The notes: generated by a model from the sequence alone, not told the origin. DNA of 64,000 nt from Onthophagus taurus (GCF_036711975.1 NC_091971.1:21335501-21399500); one strand, 5' to 3'; counted from the stretch's first letter, positions 45,601 through 54,178 are shown. Made by a program: numbers and translations.

Positions 45601-48600
45601 CATTCAACAAAGTTTATAGTACTGCATCCACAAAAAACAAAGAGCGCTGAAGAAGTAGCAGATATTAGTTTGGATATATTTTGATTAATTGGAGCTCCTA
45701 ACATTCTTCATAGTGACAATGGCCGTGAATTCTCAAATAAGGTGACAAATTTTTGATAATTTCCTTTTATTTCGATACTTGAGCTTATTTTTCCTATAAA
45801 CGAGTATTTTGATTCAGCTAATAAAAGAGTTATCCATTAAATGGAATGGCGTTAAGATTGTACACAGAAAACCACGACCTTCCAATTTTGGCTAGGATTG
45901 ACTCTAAGTTCATCGTAGAAAGATAAATAAAATTCTTGAATGACGATGAAAATTTTTTATTAAATTAGTTCGGTGCTACATGTTTCGACATTTTATTGTC
46001 TTCATCAGGCACGACGTCAATTTTGGAAGAATACGTGTTTGAGTTGTAAGAAAGGTCCGGACAAAACAAAAAACCATCAAAGCCAACAGCGGTGAACCAT
46101 TATGGTAAAAAACAAAAAGGTGAAAAATGTTTGTCAAAATCAATAAAGGGAATATGAAGAGGAAATAAGTATTTAAATTTGTAAGGTGGTGAAAGGGTGA
46201 TTTAAAGTTATTGAGTTCAGGTGGAAATGAAATGTCAAAAGTGGTTTTGTAAAACATAAAGCAAAAAACCGGAGATTGTGGAAAGAAATATTAAAATATA
46301 ATAAAAAAAAAATACAGCAAAAAAGGGAACAATGTTCTTCATGGAACGAGAAGGAGAAACATAAATGTGGATTTGAGTCGCTCTTAACAGTTCACATATT
46401 TTCGTTGGACTGTCCACCACCTTACAAATTTAAATACTTATTTCCTCTTCATATTCCCGTTATTGATTTTGACAAACATTTTTCACTTGGCTTTGATGGT
46501 TTTTTGTTTTGTCCGGACCTTTCTTACAACTCAAACACGTATTCTTCCAAAATTGACGTCGTGCCTGATGACGACCTTCCAAGCCAAGGCTCTGTTGAAC
46601 AAGCTAACCAAGATGTCCGTAATAGTTTGGTGGCTTGGATGAGAGATAATAATTATACGAGTTGGTCAACTGGTCTTCGATTTGTTCAAAGTTCAAAATA
46701 TTGGAGTTATCATAGTGGAATAAAAAGAAGCCCATACGAAGCTTTGTTTGGAATTGCACAAAAAATTGGACTCCTGAATTCATGCTTACCAAGTGATATA
46801 GTTCAAAATTTAACGACCGAAGAAGAACTTGAAGAGCAAAATTAACCAAAATATCGAATCAAACAGAGAGAATGTAGCAGACGAAGATATCAATGAAAAT
46901 TTATCACCAGTTTTGATAGTGCAAGAACATCGCAGAGTTTGTTCAGTCTGTAATGAGGAATATAATGAAGAAGTATCTTCCGTTGAGTGCGCAGAACTTT
47001 TTTATTTAGGATGTGCTTCTGTACCGGCATCCGATATACCTTTGTCACCTTTGTGCTAATAAACAAGCGATTAGTAGTTCTCGAAAAAGCTGTAAACGCG
47101 ATTTAGAGGAACAAGCAAGAAAAATGGTCGAGAATTCGAACAAGAGATTTCCACCAGTCTCTGTCGGAGACAATATTTTGATAGACATTAAGATGTGACT
47201 AGTCGTCCACAGCCATTGTCACTGTGAAGAATGTTAGGAGCTCCAAGTAAGCAAAATATATCCAAAATGACATCTGCTACTTCTTCAGCAGTCTTTGTTT
47301 TCAGTGGACGTAGTACTAAAAACTTTGCTAAAAGGTCTTGATAGTTCAAAATATGAGATCTACCTGTGATTAATTATACCGACGAAATATATTGGCTGTT
47401 ATAACGGAAGAACTTCATCCAAATATATTTTCTGTTGCGACTAATAACGGCACGCTGAATAAGTTATATTCAAGAAATAAATTTCAACTAGCTCCTAATA
47501 AGTTTATAAATGTAACTAATGTCTCTAACAAGAAAGTGACAGTTCGACAAGAAGCAATGATTTCATCGGGATCAAAGCAAGGCTTTGTAAAATGCAATTG
47601 TTTAAAAATTTTAAATAAAGCAATAAGTTAAAAAAACGATTTATATGTCTACACTATACATATAGATATTCATTAATGTTAGCCTGGGATGTTTATTGGC
47701 TGAAAATGTCCACAATCGAATGTGATTAAATATTGAATAGCCACAACACGTTGTGAGCAACCGTGAAATACTCACAACGCAATGTGGATACTTTTTGGTG
47801 TCCACAACGTGTTTTGTGTAAACGTTAAATACTCACAACGCGTTCTAGATACTTTTTGGTGTCCACAATGCGCAAAACTGGTTAATTTCGGCTATTGAGT
47901 AAACCTAAATGCCCCCGACGCCTTGTGAGTATTTTCCGGTACTCAATGACCAAAGAAATTGCTCAGAACGCGTTGTAATCATTTAAGCTTACCCACAACG
48001 CGTTGTAGGTAAAAAATTCGGACAATGTCCGAGTAACATATGTAACATATACTCCGAAGGTTAATATGCATCTCCTTCTTAATATACTTTCCACTTATTT
48101 ACTTTTTTCTTTTTTTTCGTATCTTGTATTTCTATCAAAGTTTCATTTTATATTTATCAAGATCTATTTGATTAGATATGGTAAGTTATATTCGTGACGA
48201 AAACGATAAACCAAAAATGTAAATATCAACCGAAAGGACACCCAAACAGAGACCAACAACCCAGTGGTCAGTTAGTTGTTGAGTTGACGCTTTTGCCCCG
48301 CATGAGTTCGCAGTACTACACTATCTACCGACGGCAAAAGGGTTTTCAGAATTGATCACCGTCGACGATAATCTAATACAAATCCGAATGTCTGGTTGTC
48401 ACGGAATCCAGGAGGCCGCCGAGATGCATATTTTATGAGAGCGTGCGGCGTTCGACTCGAGCTAATAACGGCCCCCGGTCCGTAAAATAAATATAATGCG
48501 AGCACTTTACAGGTGATTTTCCATGGGAAAGTGCGCCTGGCGGAGACGCTCTAATAGCCGGACGACCGGTAAATATTTCACCCGGAGAAGCGGGGGGTGA

Positions 48601-51600
48601 AAAACACTCCCCTTTCCCGACGACGTTGAAATTACTAGTTGTAACAGTTTGGCACTTGATGATTTCTAACCACTAAGTGTTTTATTACTACTCAATTCAC
48701 ACCTTAAAAAAAATATAATGTCTATACATGTATGGAAATCTCCCATTAAACCCCATACGTTACTTAGGGTGGTAGATTCTTTTTATCTTTTTTTTGGAGG
48801 TGTTCAGAGTCAGACTGGATGCTGCGCGTTCCGCTAATGGGCCGAAGCGATGGTCGCGATAATAAATTTACGCCCGAGCATTACGTCCGTAAAGGGTTAG
48901 GGGGCCCCATTTCGAAACGTTGTGGAGACCCCAAACCACCCCACGCCAAATGGTGGCGGCGTTAGGCGGCTCCCGGGCTAATACTTATTAACGCGCCGCA
49001 ACGTATAAACATATTATGATTTAGTGCCGGCACCGGACACTGCGGATGTACTACTACGCCTATGGCGTGGCCGAAACGTCGCGAAAACCAACGTGCGTTC
49101 TCTCTACGTTTCGCGTTCGCGCTATATTAATTAACGTGGTCCGGACGCCAAGCCTCCGACAGTAGCGGCTCCCCAACCCAACCAAACGGACAGGTGATGC
49201 GAAACAACGCCGTTCGTGCTACGCTAATTACGCCTACGCGATCAAAATTTGCGCCTAACGCGCTCGAAAAGGGAGAAAAACCTTCATACGAGATATGAAA
49301 CCTGTCATGAAACCGTAAACGGAAATGAGGAGTTATATTTTCGCGGATAATGTTCTTTAATGATGTGTATTTTGTCGTTATATTTCAAAATTTCATAAAA
49401 AACTTATCTTCGTTCATTCAAAACATTGAAAGGACCACAGTATGAATCACATATTTAATTAAGACTATTTTTATAGCGCACAACAATTATAAATAAGATA
49501 ACGTATTTCGTCATAAAAATAAAATTGATAATAACGGTTTGTCTCTGAGTTTGGCGATATACGAGGAAAGCTAGCTGAAAACCTGCAGCTTTTCATTGGT
49601 ATCTTGGGAGTATCCCAAGTCCTACATAAAATTCCATACCCAACATTTTATAGAACTTTCGGGTCTTAATGTTAAAATCTGCACTTTGAAAAGATGGGTT
49701 GGGTTGGGTTAAATTGAGTAAAAAATAGTAAAAAAACTTGATTAAAAGATACGTAAGCAACATTGTAAAAACCCCTTCTCGCATGTTATTAAGTAAATAA
49801 CAAATTAAGTTCTTCCACGCCACAATCACATGGACCGCGTTATGCATCACTTGACTAAGCGATAAATGAATATATTTATGTTGAGAAAAACGGGACTTTT
49901 CAGAATAGATAGGCTCAAACTATTAAAAATTGTTTGGTGCCTGCCCATTTTTATCACAGAACACTGATGACAGCTATCACAAGCACAAAAGCCGTTTGGT
50001 CACTCGTTACGTTTTACAATTATACAGGATGATTCTGTAAGTCGTGGCGTAAGTTTAATCACTAAAACTAGAGACAAAATGATGTTAATTCTTGTAAAAA
50101 TTTTTGAAGAAAATACTCTAGAGTTTGATTTTGTACTTTTAAATTGGTTTTTATTTTATATAGAATTTAAGTCTAACCAGTTTCGGCCCTTGGCCACCTT
50201 CAGAGACTCTACATATAGATTAACATCTCTCATCTTATCCATTTTACAAACAAGTTGTTTAATATTTCTTTTTGTTCACATATCAAAATCGAAATTAGAT
50301 TATTAGTTACTAATTTACAAAATTATAGCTTAAAAAGTTGTAAAATGAAATTAAGTACGAAGTGTTACAAGTTTACAGGTTAAAAATTAAGCACACACCT
50401 TTTTTAACAAAAGAAATATTATGAAACTTGGGAAAAATTCAAGAATCATCATGTGGCTTAAAAATCGATGATTTTTTTTAAATCAATGTGAAATGACAAA
50501 AAACACGTTAAAAATAAAAAGAAAGTGTGGAAAAGTGACTAACACTAGATTAACTTCAGTTATAAAACTTCTATTATATGATAACTAATTTCAGGTTTAA
50601 AATGTCAACCTCAATTTTGACATGTTTGTAATCGTCGGCGTCGTGTAAAATCCTTTAAAATGAGTCCAAACATGGTACGTTTAATTCCAATATTACTCGA
50701 GATATACGCAACTTCCGGTTTGAAATGTCAATGTCATTTTGACATATTCTTAATTTTTATAAAAAGTCTTAATATTTTACACAAAACAAAAATATAATAA
50801 AATAAAATAAAAAATTAAGGTTGGTATTAATATTTAAAAATTAAATTTGTATCTTCATTGTTGCTAACTTAGGGTTTAATGTTTTTTATTCTAACTTTTT
50901 TGTTTTTTGAGATAAATGCGTCATCTTTGAATGCATTTTAAAGGTTTTTTAATGAAGATAAATATGTCAAAATTGACGTTGACGTTTCAAACCGGAAGTG
51001 ATTGTATTTTCATTAATATTAAAGTTAAATATGTCGAGGTTGGACTCATTTTAAATGATTTTTTATGAAGTTATCAAATATGTCAAAATAAAAAGTTGAA
51101 AGTTCGAACTTTTTGGTTTTTTGAGAAAAATGCGTTAAGTTTGGACTCACTTTAAAGGTTATTTTATGAAGATTCCGAATATAATAATAAAATTAAAGTT
51201 GACATTGATAACTGAAAGGTTTTTTCACGACTAAACCAGAATGTTTCTAGTTCTCGTTTTACTTTTAGTTCAATAAAAATATACAACATAGTAATACCTT
51301 ATGTAACTAGCGCTACCTACCGCTGTCGTTTGTAAAATGGCCAGGGCCGAAACTAGTTAGACTTAAATTCTATATAAAATAAAAGACATAAACTTTTAAT
51401 TTTATACTAACACCTAGAAAACGACACTGGCCCTAAATTCTCTATTCTATTTTTTCAATTGTAGAATTTCTTGGTGTATCTAAGTGTCGTATCTAATTGT
51501 AAGTCGGTTCTTAGACGTGTGATGCAAGGTTAGTTGGTCCACATACCCGATGTGTAATTTATGTAATGTAATGTAATTTAATGTAGATCCTGTGTATGCC

Positions 51601-54178
51601 ATATAACGAATGGATGTCAATGTTTACCAGTTCTTCACATTCACTTTCAACATTACTTTCTTCATGTACATGCACATCATCGGTGTTGGTATTACCATCA
51701 CTATCTCCTCAATCCCTATACATATTTATTCCCATAAATGTTTCTCCGAAATAATTTGCATTCTGCATCTGAATTTTAGGTCAAATGCAATTTATAAATA
51801 ATTCAAAATCTTGTGTAAACATACTTAAAATGTTTTTAAGTGTTGATCTTTAATCTAACGAGAATATGATCTGACGACATCCAAAACATGCAATAATTAT
51901 AACATGCAATAGCATGTAGCATGAGCAATAGGTCAGGAGTATATCCTTGATACCAATCATGTTCGGCTACTCAACTACGAGGCACTTAAATCTTACGAGG
52001 GGATTGTCAACATCTCTGATGTCGTGGAGACTTACCGTATTTCATCAATTTTATGTATTTTTTATAAATTACATAAAATTTAATAGAATAGTACAAATTG
52101 GAAGTTTTATTTTCGTGAAAACAATTGTATGCACAATTTGACGAATGCGACAGGTTCCAAGGTCGTAGATTATTTACGTGTAGGGTTGATTCTGGAGAGG
52201 GTCGAAGGGGGAAACTTCGGCCGGACCGTCGTTCGAGTAAAATTTGCCCTTATCAAATTTTTATCCGTCATCTACAGTGACACGAACGGCTCCCCGAGCT
52301 GGACGTTGCACAATTGCGAAATATTAAATGTTGGCGGGATTGTACATAATTTATTCGACAGATAGGGGAAAGGACTCCCTCTTTGTTTTTCCATTTTCCC
52401 AAATCGCCGTTCTCTCGTTCGTCCACGTTCCTTTTTGAATTTAATAAAACAACTCATTTCCTTTTTTTCTCTTTCTCCCTCAATATATGCTTAGGGCTTC
52501 AATAGAACATAATTGTTGAATATAAAAAAAAGGTGTTTTTAAATATTTTTTTAAACACGTTTTAACGCGAAATGCGATACTTAAAAAACCATCCGGAGTG
52601 GTCCAATTTAGTCGGCGGTACACGTCCCTGTGACTCCTGCGGGACTCGCATAATGTGCACACTGAAAAATGACGGAATGCATAACAAGCTTAACCTATTA
52701 AATTATACAAGTGGGGGCTCTGCGGAACGCTCTTTTACAACTTCTCCCCCGGCCAAACGTAATTAGAAGCACTCTCTTCGGGCGACCGCCCCCCGGGAAA
52801 CATTGTATTTTAAAATAATTATGCCCGGCAATTATGTGTACGCGTGTCGTGCGGTCTGCGGACCTCAAAAATGAGAAAACCGGCTTTTTACTAGGGCCAC
52901 CGTGCAATTTCGTTAATTTTTTAAAACCGTAAAAGGCTCTCGGTTTACGGTTCTTTAATTTGTTGTATATTACGTACTCCCCCTTTGTACCTTTAGATGA
53001 CGTTACACATCCCCCTTCGTTTTTATTTCACGTTAAATTTAATTGTTGCGAACCTCTCTCTGTATGTGCTTTTTTTCATAATTGCTTTTTAACTAAACAT
53101 AAATTTTCTTTATTATATTTAAAAATACTACCTAACAAAGAATTTTTTTTAATAATTTAATAGAAATTTGAAATAAAACAGTAGAAATTACGTAGTGCGA
53201 AGAATCTGGTAAAAGTACACCACGTATAAACATTAATTTCGCATTCGAAATAAATCATATGCGGCAATAATGCGGACCGCACCATTAAACGTTTTCAGAT
53301 TCGATAAATAACGTGATAATGAACCTGTACGCAGTCATTAAACTGGCCGTAGCCGGCCGTTTATCATCTCAACTCGGAAATCTTCTTTTAATTTATCGTC
53401 TCTAATGTAGGGTATTTTTAGTGTTCAAGCAAAACAAGATTTTTTTGAAGAAAAATAAAGCATACCCTCGTTTAAGGAATTCCTTCCCAGTCCTAGGTAC
53501 CTTAACTTTTTTGGCAATTTTTTGCACAATTTCTCCAACTGGGAGACATCGTTTGCGAATAATTCCAAAAAGATTAACTTCCTAGGAAAAACTTTTCCTT
53601 CTGGTTCCGTTAGCCAGTTTCCGGAAAGAACCAAAACTTGAAGATTTTTAAATAAACCTATACGACCATCCAAAGTATTCATCTAAAAAATCTAGTCTAA
53701 AACTCAATCAAAAAATAAAATATAATTATACCTCATATGACATGATTCTTAATGTTTTAATTTGCTCGTAAAGATAATCAAAATCAATAACATTAACATG
53801 ATTTATAGCGTTCATAAACATCTCGTCAAATCCTTCCGTGAATCTATTATAGGATTCCGCTAATTTTCTTTTAGGTACTTCCAAACTGTTTAAAATAAGA
53901 TTAAAAAGTACTAATTTGTCCCCATTTATTTCTGTATTTTGCTCGTGTGTTGGATTAAAATATCGAAGGAATGTTCCGAAAAAGGATTTTCTAACGACTT
54001 CATTTATCACCTTATTAAACGAAACGACGTGTTCTGCTAAAAAGGCCGATCTAGATTTAGGACGATTTTTAAAAATTGTTTCTTCCCAAGACCACGCATT
54101 ACTGTCGTATTTATCTTGACGGCAAATCGTAATTAATTCCGACTCGACACTGTCATCAGCAGCGAATTTAACACCCAT
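29799..54178 (-). CDS. LRRC43: LRRC43-like leucine-rich-repeat protein, five exons
   Basis: Exons 54178-53732, 53682-53466, 31166-31009, 30924-30727 and 30656-29799 (447, 217, 158, 198 and 858 nt) join in phase to 625 residues plus stop. All introns are GT/AG: 49, 22299, 84 and 70 nt. Residues 1-149 are an N-terminal helical region. About 155-275 form leucine-rich repeats (FKNLQVLVLSGN, LIFLELFANDVSQLEKLC, LRYLGLGRNSL, LRCIDFSNNDIYDL, LKGLSLEGNP), capped by LPNYKQLILKKLQSLLFLD. The C-terminal half has Lys-rich runs. Repeat order, the cap (like YYRGLTIDSLAQLCVLDD in vertebrate LRRC43) and total length (about 656 in human) identify LRRC43. Its biochemical role is poorly known, and a link to motile cilia or sperm is only suggested. 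Intron 2 holds most transposons of the window. Confidence 0.88.
30727..30924 (-). CDS. LRRC43: LRRC43-like exon 4
   Basis: Acceptor TTTTTAG, then GCGCTTCCC. It encodes the repeat cap LPNYKQLILKKLQSLLFLDN and a following segment ending SLPPPPKQ. Donor CAA/GTAATC, phase 0. The unspliced frame would stop 12 codons later at TAA, which supports the donor. Confidence 0.85.
31009..31166 (-). CDS. LRRC43: LRRC43-like exon 3
   Basis: Acceptor TTTTAG, then ATTCTGG. The joining codon becomes GAT. It encodes VFRSKNFNNLRCIDFSNNDI and LRGVVRSLIDLNNLKGLSLE, then GNPCW. Donor GTGAGT, phase 0. Confidence 0.88.
31170..31935. other. intron 2 sequence, GC-richer patch
   Basis: Start of the large intron on the exon 3 side. 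31300-31500 is clearly GC-richer (CCCGCCGGGTCCG, GACGGCCGCCGGCC) than the AT-rich surroundings. Open frames there have no known motif. It may be regulatory or a foreign insert. Confidence 0.35.
31940..32560 (+). pseudogene. LINE endonuclease fragment
   Basis: Plus-strand pieces: CPERILIVVMRQGKDEKTTI, then TVYGPNAG, a stop, and later ESEIYILKDFNSRVEKR, VVGIHEVDVRNN and EREKSINHIRYM. The order fits the apurinic-type endonuclease of insect LINEs (VYGPN, then GDFN, then NEKSxIDYI). The catalytic GDFN is KDFN. Multiple stops. Confidence 0.65.
32565..35260 (+). pseudogene. LINE (CFDP2-like endonuclease and RT), interrupted
   Basis: A second LINE. The endonuclease part is INVHFLTKEQEEETQEPLYQ, then LLDEIYDKSPKNDIEIIMDC and MNVKIGENEQFRETIGGY, with STCFPHQSIYKA (32695-32990). 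After a 1.1-kb insertion come SRANIYRGERGQIESKIQKI and an RT lead-in, LTLEEVEQIKALKN (34490-34540). Further on are FIYVGVELNSAGTEEGEIRR and RIITANKAYFSL (34895-35000). The catalytic GDFN is MDCMN and the YADD region is decayed. Large deletions and frame breaks. Confidence 0.72.
33184..34292. mobile_element. TA-flanked foldback element
   Basis: Ends are CACAGGAAAAAAT and its reverse complement, each flanked by TA (33182-33183 and 34293-34294). Subterminal regions are rich in short reiterated motifs in both orientations (TTTACACTAAATAGTG, TAGTGTAAA, ACTCTAA/TTAGAGT). The centre has no transposase frame. Removing the element and one TA joins the host LINE frame as SKGAYRFLKYSKEG. Non-autonomous; the parent family is unknown, with the TA duplication pointing to Tc1/mariner. 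Confidence 0.7.
35265..36300. other. A-rich intron sequence
   Basis: Purine-rich tail of the LINE region, with an 18-A run near 35659-35676. No gene recognised. Confidence 0.4.
36300..39400. other. degraded intron sequence, no recognisable gene
   Basis: CACCCTGTA at 36325-36333 looks like a lone mariner-type end (TACAGGGTG in reverse). The minus strand of 36900-37600 contains broken frames (for example SGVLFIDKSHSGCMKSSIFV and MLKDEAICVAIALAV) that suggest an old coding element. I could not assign a family. Confidence 0.35.
39430..39690 (+). repeat. degenerate tandem repeat
   Basis: Two units about 155 bp apart share GTCTCCATCAAA, ATTGACACAATTC, GTTTACATTGTC and CTACATAAAG (39448-39510) against ATCTCCATTAAA, ATCGAGACAATTC, GTTTACATTATC and CTACATAAAG (39616-39680). 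Weaker echoes occur upstream from 39100. Function unknown. Confidence 0.5.
39735..40170 (-). pseudogene. mariner-type transposase remnant
   Basis: Minus-strand pieces in order: DPNLSIQKRASA-like sequence, KLHAYKIQLVQKL (40025-39985), NILFSDEANHL with the first catalytic Asp (about 39920) and WFQEDGFSVIY with the second (about 39790). The spacing fits an insect mariner transposase after internal deletion. Frames shift throughout. Confidence 0.6.
40175..41205. other. no recognisable gene
   Basis: AT-rich intron sequence up to the piggyBac left end. A 95-codon plus frame at 40182-40469 has no motif I recognise. Confidence 0.35.
43088..44046. mobile_element. mariner-type element nested in piggyBac
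   Basis: Ends: the left reads CTGGGTATTTTTTTAAGCCC, GATAGAACTT. The right, reverse-complemented, reads GGGGGTGTTTTTTTAAGCCA, GATAGAACTT. TA is duplicated at 43086-43087 and 44047-44048. Removing the element and one TA joins the piggyBac frame cleanly: MLNISTVNALVLYNSTNPD. About 0.96 kb. Confidence 0.85.
43125..43934 (-). pseudogene. mariner-type transposase, deleted
   Basis: From ATG 43934: MSRLTLEHRYQIIQIYFENQ, a stop, then YRRLRDLYGAHNRPSEQAI, a further stop, GLCPSTTWKILRNDLGLHLF, DWALEQLVTDPMFYRKIV. A one-base shift then exposes CDEVHFWLNGFVNKQNCRIW (first catalytic Asp-Glu), and TVWCGLLADGIIG. The frame then returns for VTVNGDFYRTIINDFLFKTM and MWF. The following QQDGATCHT-type segment with the second Asp is missing, since MWF runs straight into ISRNGPVNWPSRS. 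Dead copy with an internal deletion. Confidence 0.85.
45885..46570. mobile_element. 686-bp foldback element with hammerhead, 11-bp target duplication
   Basis: ACGACCTTCCA is present on both sides (45874-45884 and 46571-46581), inside the integrase frame (KPRPS / QGSVEQ). The interior is an inverted repeat. About 46007-46190 is the reverse complement of about 46410-46570, nearly exact except for a 30-35-bp block (around CAGCGGTGAACCATT) present only in the left arm. The centre (46190-46410) is A-rich. A complete hammerhead lies on the minus strand at the outer edge of the left arm. The right arm ends inside the matching core sequence, at CTGATG. A relationship to Penelope-type terminal repeats is inferred from the hammerhead. 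Confidence 0.8.
45973..46012 (-). ncRNA. hammerhead ribozyme motif (type I, minimal stem III)
   Basis: On the minus strand: stem I strand GTGC (46012-46009), CTGATGA (46008-46002), one unpaired A, stem II GACA (46000-45997) with TGTC (45990-45987) around ATAAAA, GAAA (45986-45983), stem III AC with GT (45979-45978) around AT, cleavage after A45977 (GTA), and stem I strand GCAC (45976-45973). All core nucleotides are intact. The two-base loop of stem III is tight but has precedent in minimal hammerheads. Confidence 0.82.
47206..47371 (-). repeat. inverted duplicate of the integrase core
   Basis: The minus strand of this stretch repeats 45566-45735. It starts with the intron end (CACAG), then GTAGATCTCATATTTTGAAC, and gives NYQDLLAKFLVLRPLKTKTA, EEVADVILDIFCLLGAPNIL and HSDNG. 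It preserves residues lost in the main copy (QDL instead of QHH; IFCLL instead of a stop). It interrupts the coding frame between VGDNILIDI and LAVITEELHPN. Confidence 0.75.
48050..49340. promoter_or_regulatory. GC-richer intronic block with TAAT motifs
   Basis: From about 48240 to 49300 base composition rises to roughly half G+C by eye. CpG-containing words are frequent, with short AT cores embedded: GCTAATAACGGC, TCTAATAGCCGG, ATTAATTAACG, CGCTAATTACGCC. No open frame with known motif and no transposon ends. The pattern is typical of conserved non-coding enhancers in insects. That function is inference. Confidence 0.4.
49345..50130. other. no recognisable gene
   Basis: AT-rich intron sequence. 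TACAGGATGATTCTGTAAG at 50024-50042 resembles a decayed mariner-type end. A short GGGTT run lies at 49694-49709. Confidence 0.4.
50146..51390. repeat. foldback element with inverted arms from a hammerhead-type terminal repeat
   Basis: 50146-50197 and 51337-51388 are inverted copies (TTATATAGAATTTAAGTCTA, then ACCAGTTTCGGCCC, against GGGCCGAAACTAGTTAGACT, then TAAATTCTATATAA). Between them, 50590-51190 contains direct and inverted copies of CTTCCGGTTTGAAATGTCAA and of AATGAGTCCAAAC. No coding frame was found. The left arm carries a decayed hammerhead on the minus strand. Confidence 0.6.
50170..50208 (-). ncRNA. decayed hammerhead motif
   Basis: On the minus strand: AGTCT (50208-50204) pairs with AGACT (50174-50170) as stem I. 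CTGA (50203-50200) is followed by AGG, where CTGATGAAGG would be expected, so three core bases are missing. Stem II is GGCC with GGCC around AAG. GAAA is at 50184-50181, stem III AC with GT (50177-50176), then GTT. It is structurally recognisable but should be inactive. Confidence 0.6.
51395..52140. other. no recognisable gene
   Basis: AT-rich intron sequence without motif. Confidence 0.4.
52145..53440. promoter_or_regulatory. second GC-richer intronic block
   Basis: Patches of CpG-rich sequence (GGGGGAAACTTCGGCCGGAC, ACGCGTGTCGTGCGGTC, GTAGCCGGCCGTTTATC) alternate with AT-rich stretches. The block lies just upstream (in gene direction, downstream) of exon 2 of the LRRC43-like gene. No coding motif or transposon ends. 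It is similar in texture to 48.2-49.3 kb. A regulatory role is only inferred. Confidence 0.35.
53466..53682 (-). CDS. LRRC43: LRRC43-like exon 2
   Basis: Acceptor TTTTTTAG, then ATGAATACTTTGG. It encodes the first repeats, LQVLVLSGN, LIFLELFAND and LRYLGLGRNSL, and ends after GAGG with donor GTATGC in phase 1. The next exon is 22.3 kb away. Confidence 0.88.
53732..54178 (-). CDS. LRRC43: LRRC43-like exon 1
   Basis: 149 codons from ATG (MGVKFAADDSVESELI). It is rich in helix-forming residues, with WSWEETIFKNRPKSRSAFLA and VRKSFFGTFLRYF. It ends MSYE, then donor GTATAA, in phase 0. Confidence 0.88.

Larger units (their letters stand above)
44940..47631 (+). pseudogene. integrase-like transposase (KRBA2/Ginger type), broken
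   Basis: Exon 1 (44940-45419) contains DRYNTILNQVKEAKGKRKDA, FDILDYTHQKLGHKKEK and LNLCQCCALKKKAK, a zinc-binding HHCC domain, and ends NSRCQ. A 152-nt intron (45420-45571; GTAAGT...TTCCCAG) follows. Exon 2 resumes VDLI (first Asp), then STKFIVLHPQKTKSAEEVAD and HSDNGREFSNK (second Asp), KWNGVKIVHRKPRPS. The catalytic Glu segment QGSVEQANQDVRNSLVAWMR follows only after a 686-bp insertion, then SGIKRSPYEALFG, a Cys-rich finger (CSVCNEEYNEEVSSVEC), RFPPVSVGDNILI, an inverted duplication, and LNKLYSRNKFQLAPNKFINV to the stop. The link to KRBA2-like proteins is from memory of the family; the superfamily label is tentative. Confidence 0.78.
44575..48028. mobile_element. integrase-type (KRBA2/Ginger-like) DNA transposon with long inverted repeats
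   Basis: Long imperfect inverted repeats bound the element, 44575 to about 44830 and about 47700-48028, starting ACATTACCCGAA and, in reverse, ACATTGTCCGAA. Both arms are built of subrepeats centred on the palindrome ACAACGCGTTGT and its variants. The right arm has an extra subrepeat (TGTCCACAACGTGTTTTG). The interior encodes an HHCC plus DDE integrase protein. The target duplication was not recognised. The element lies about 20 bp from the right end of piggyBac. Confidence 0.8.

Noticed and set aside
49690..49712. GGGTT repeats as possible interstitial telomere sequence
   Set aside because: Only about three units, and not the TTAGG/TCAGG unit of insects.
54148..54165. CTGATGA on the minus strand in LRRC43-like exon 1
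   Set aside because: No GAAA or pairing stems follow; it is coding sequence.
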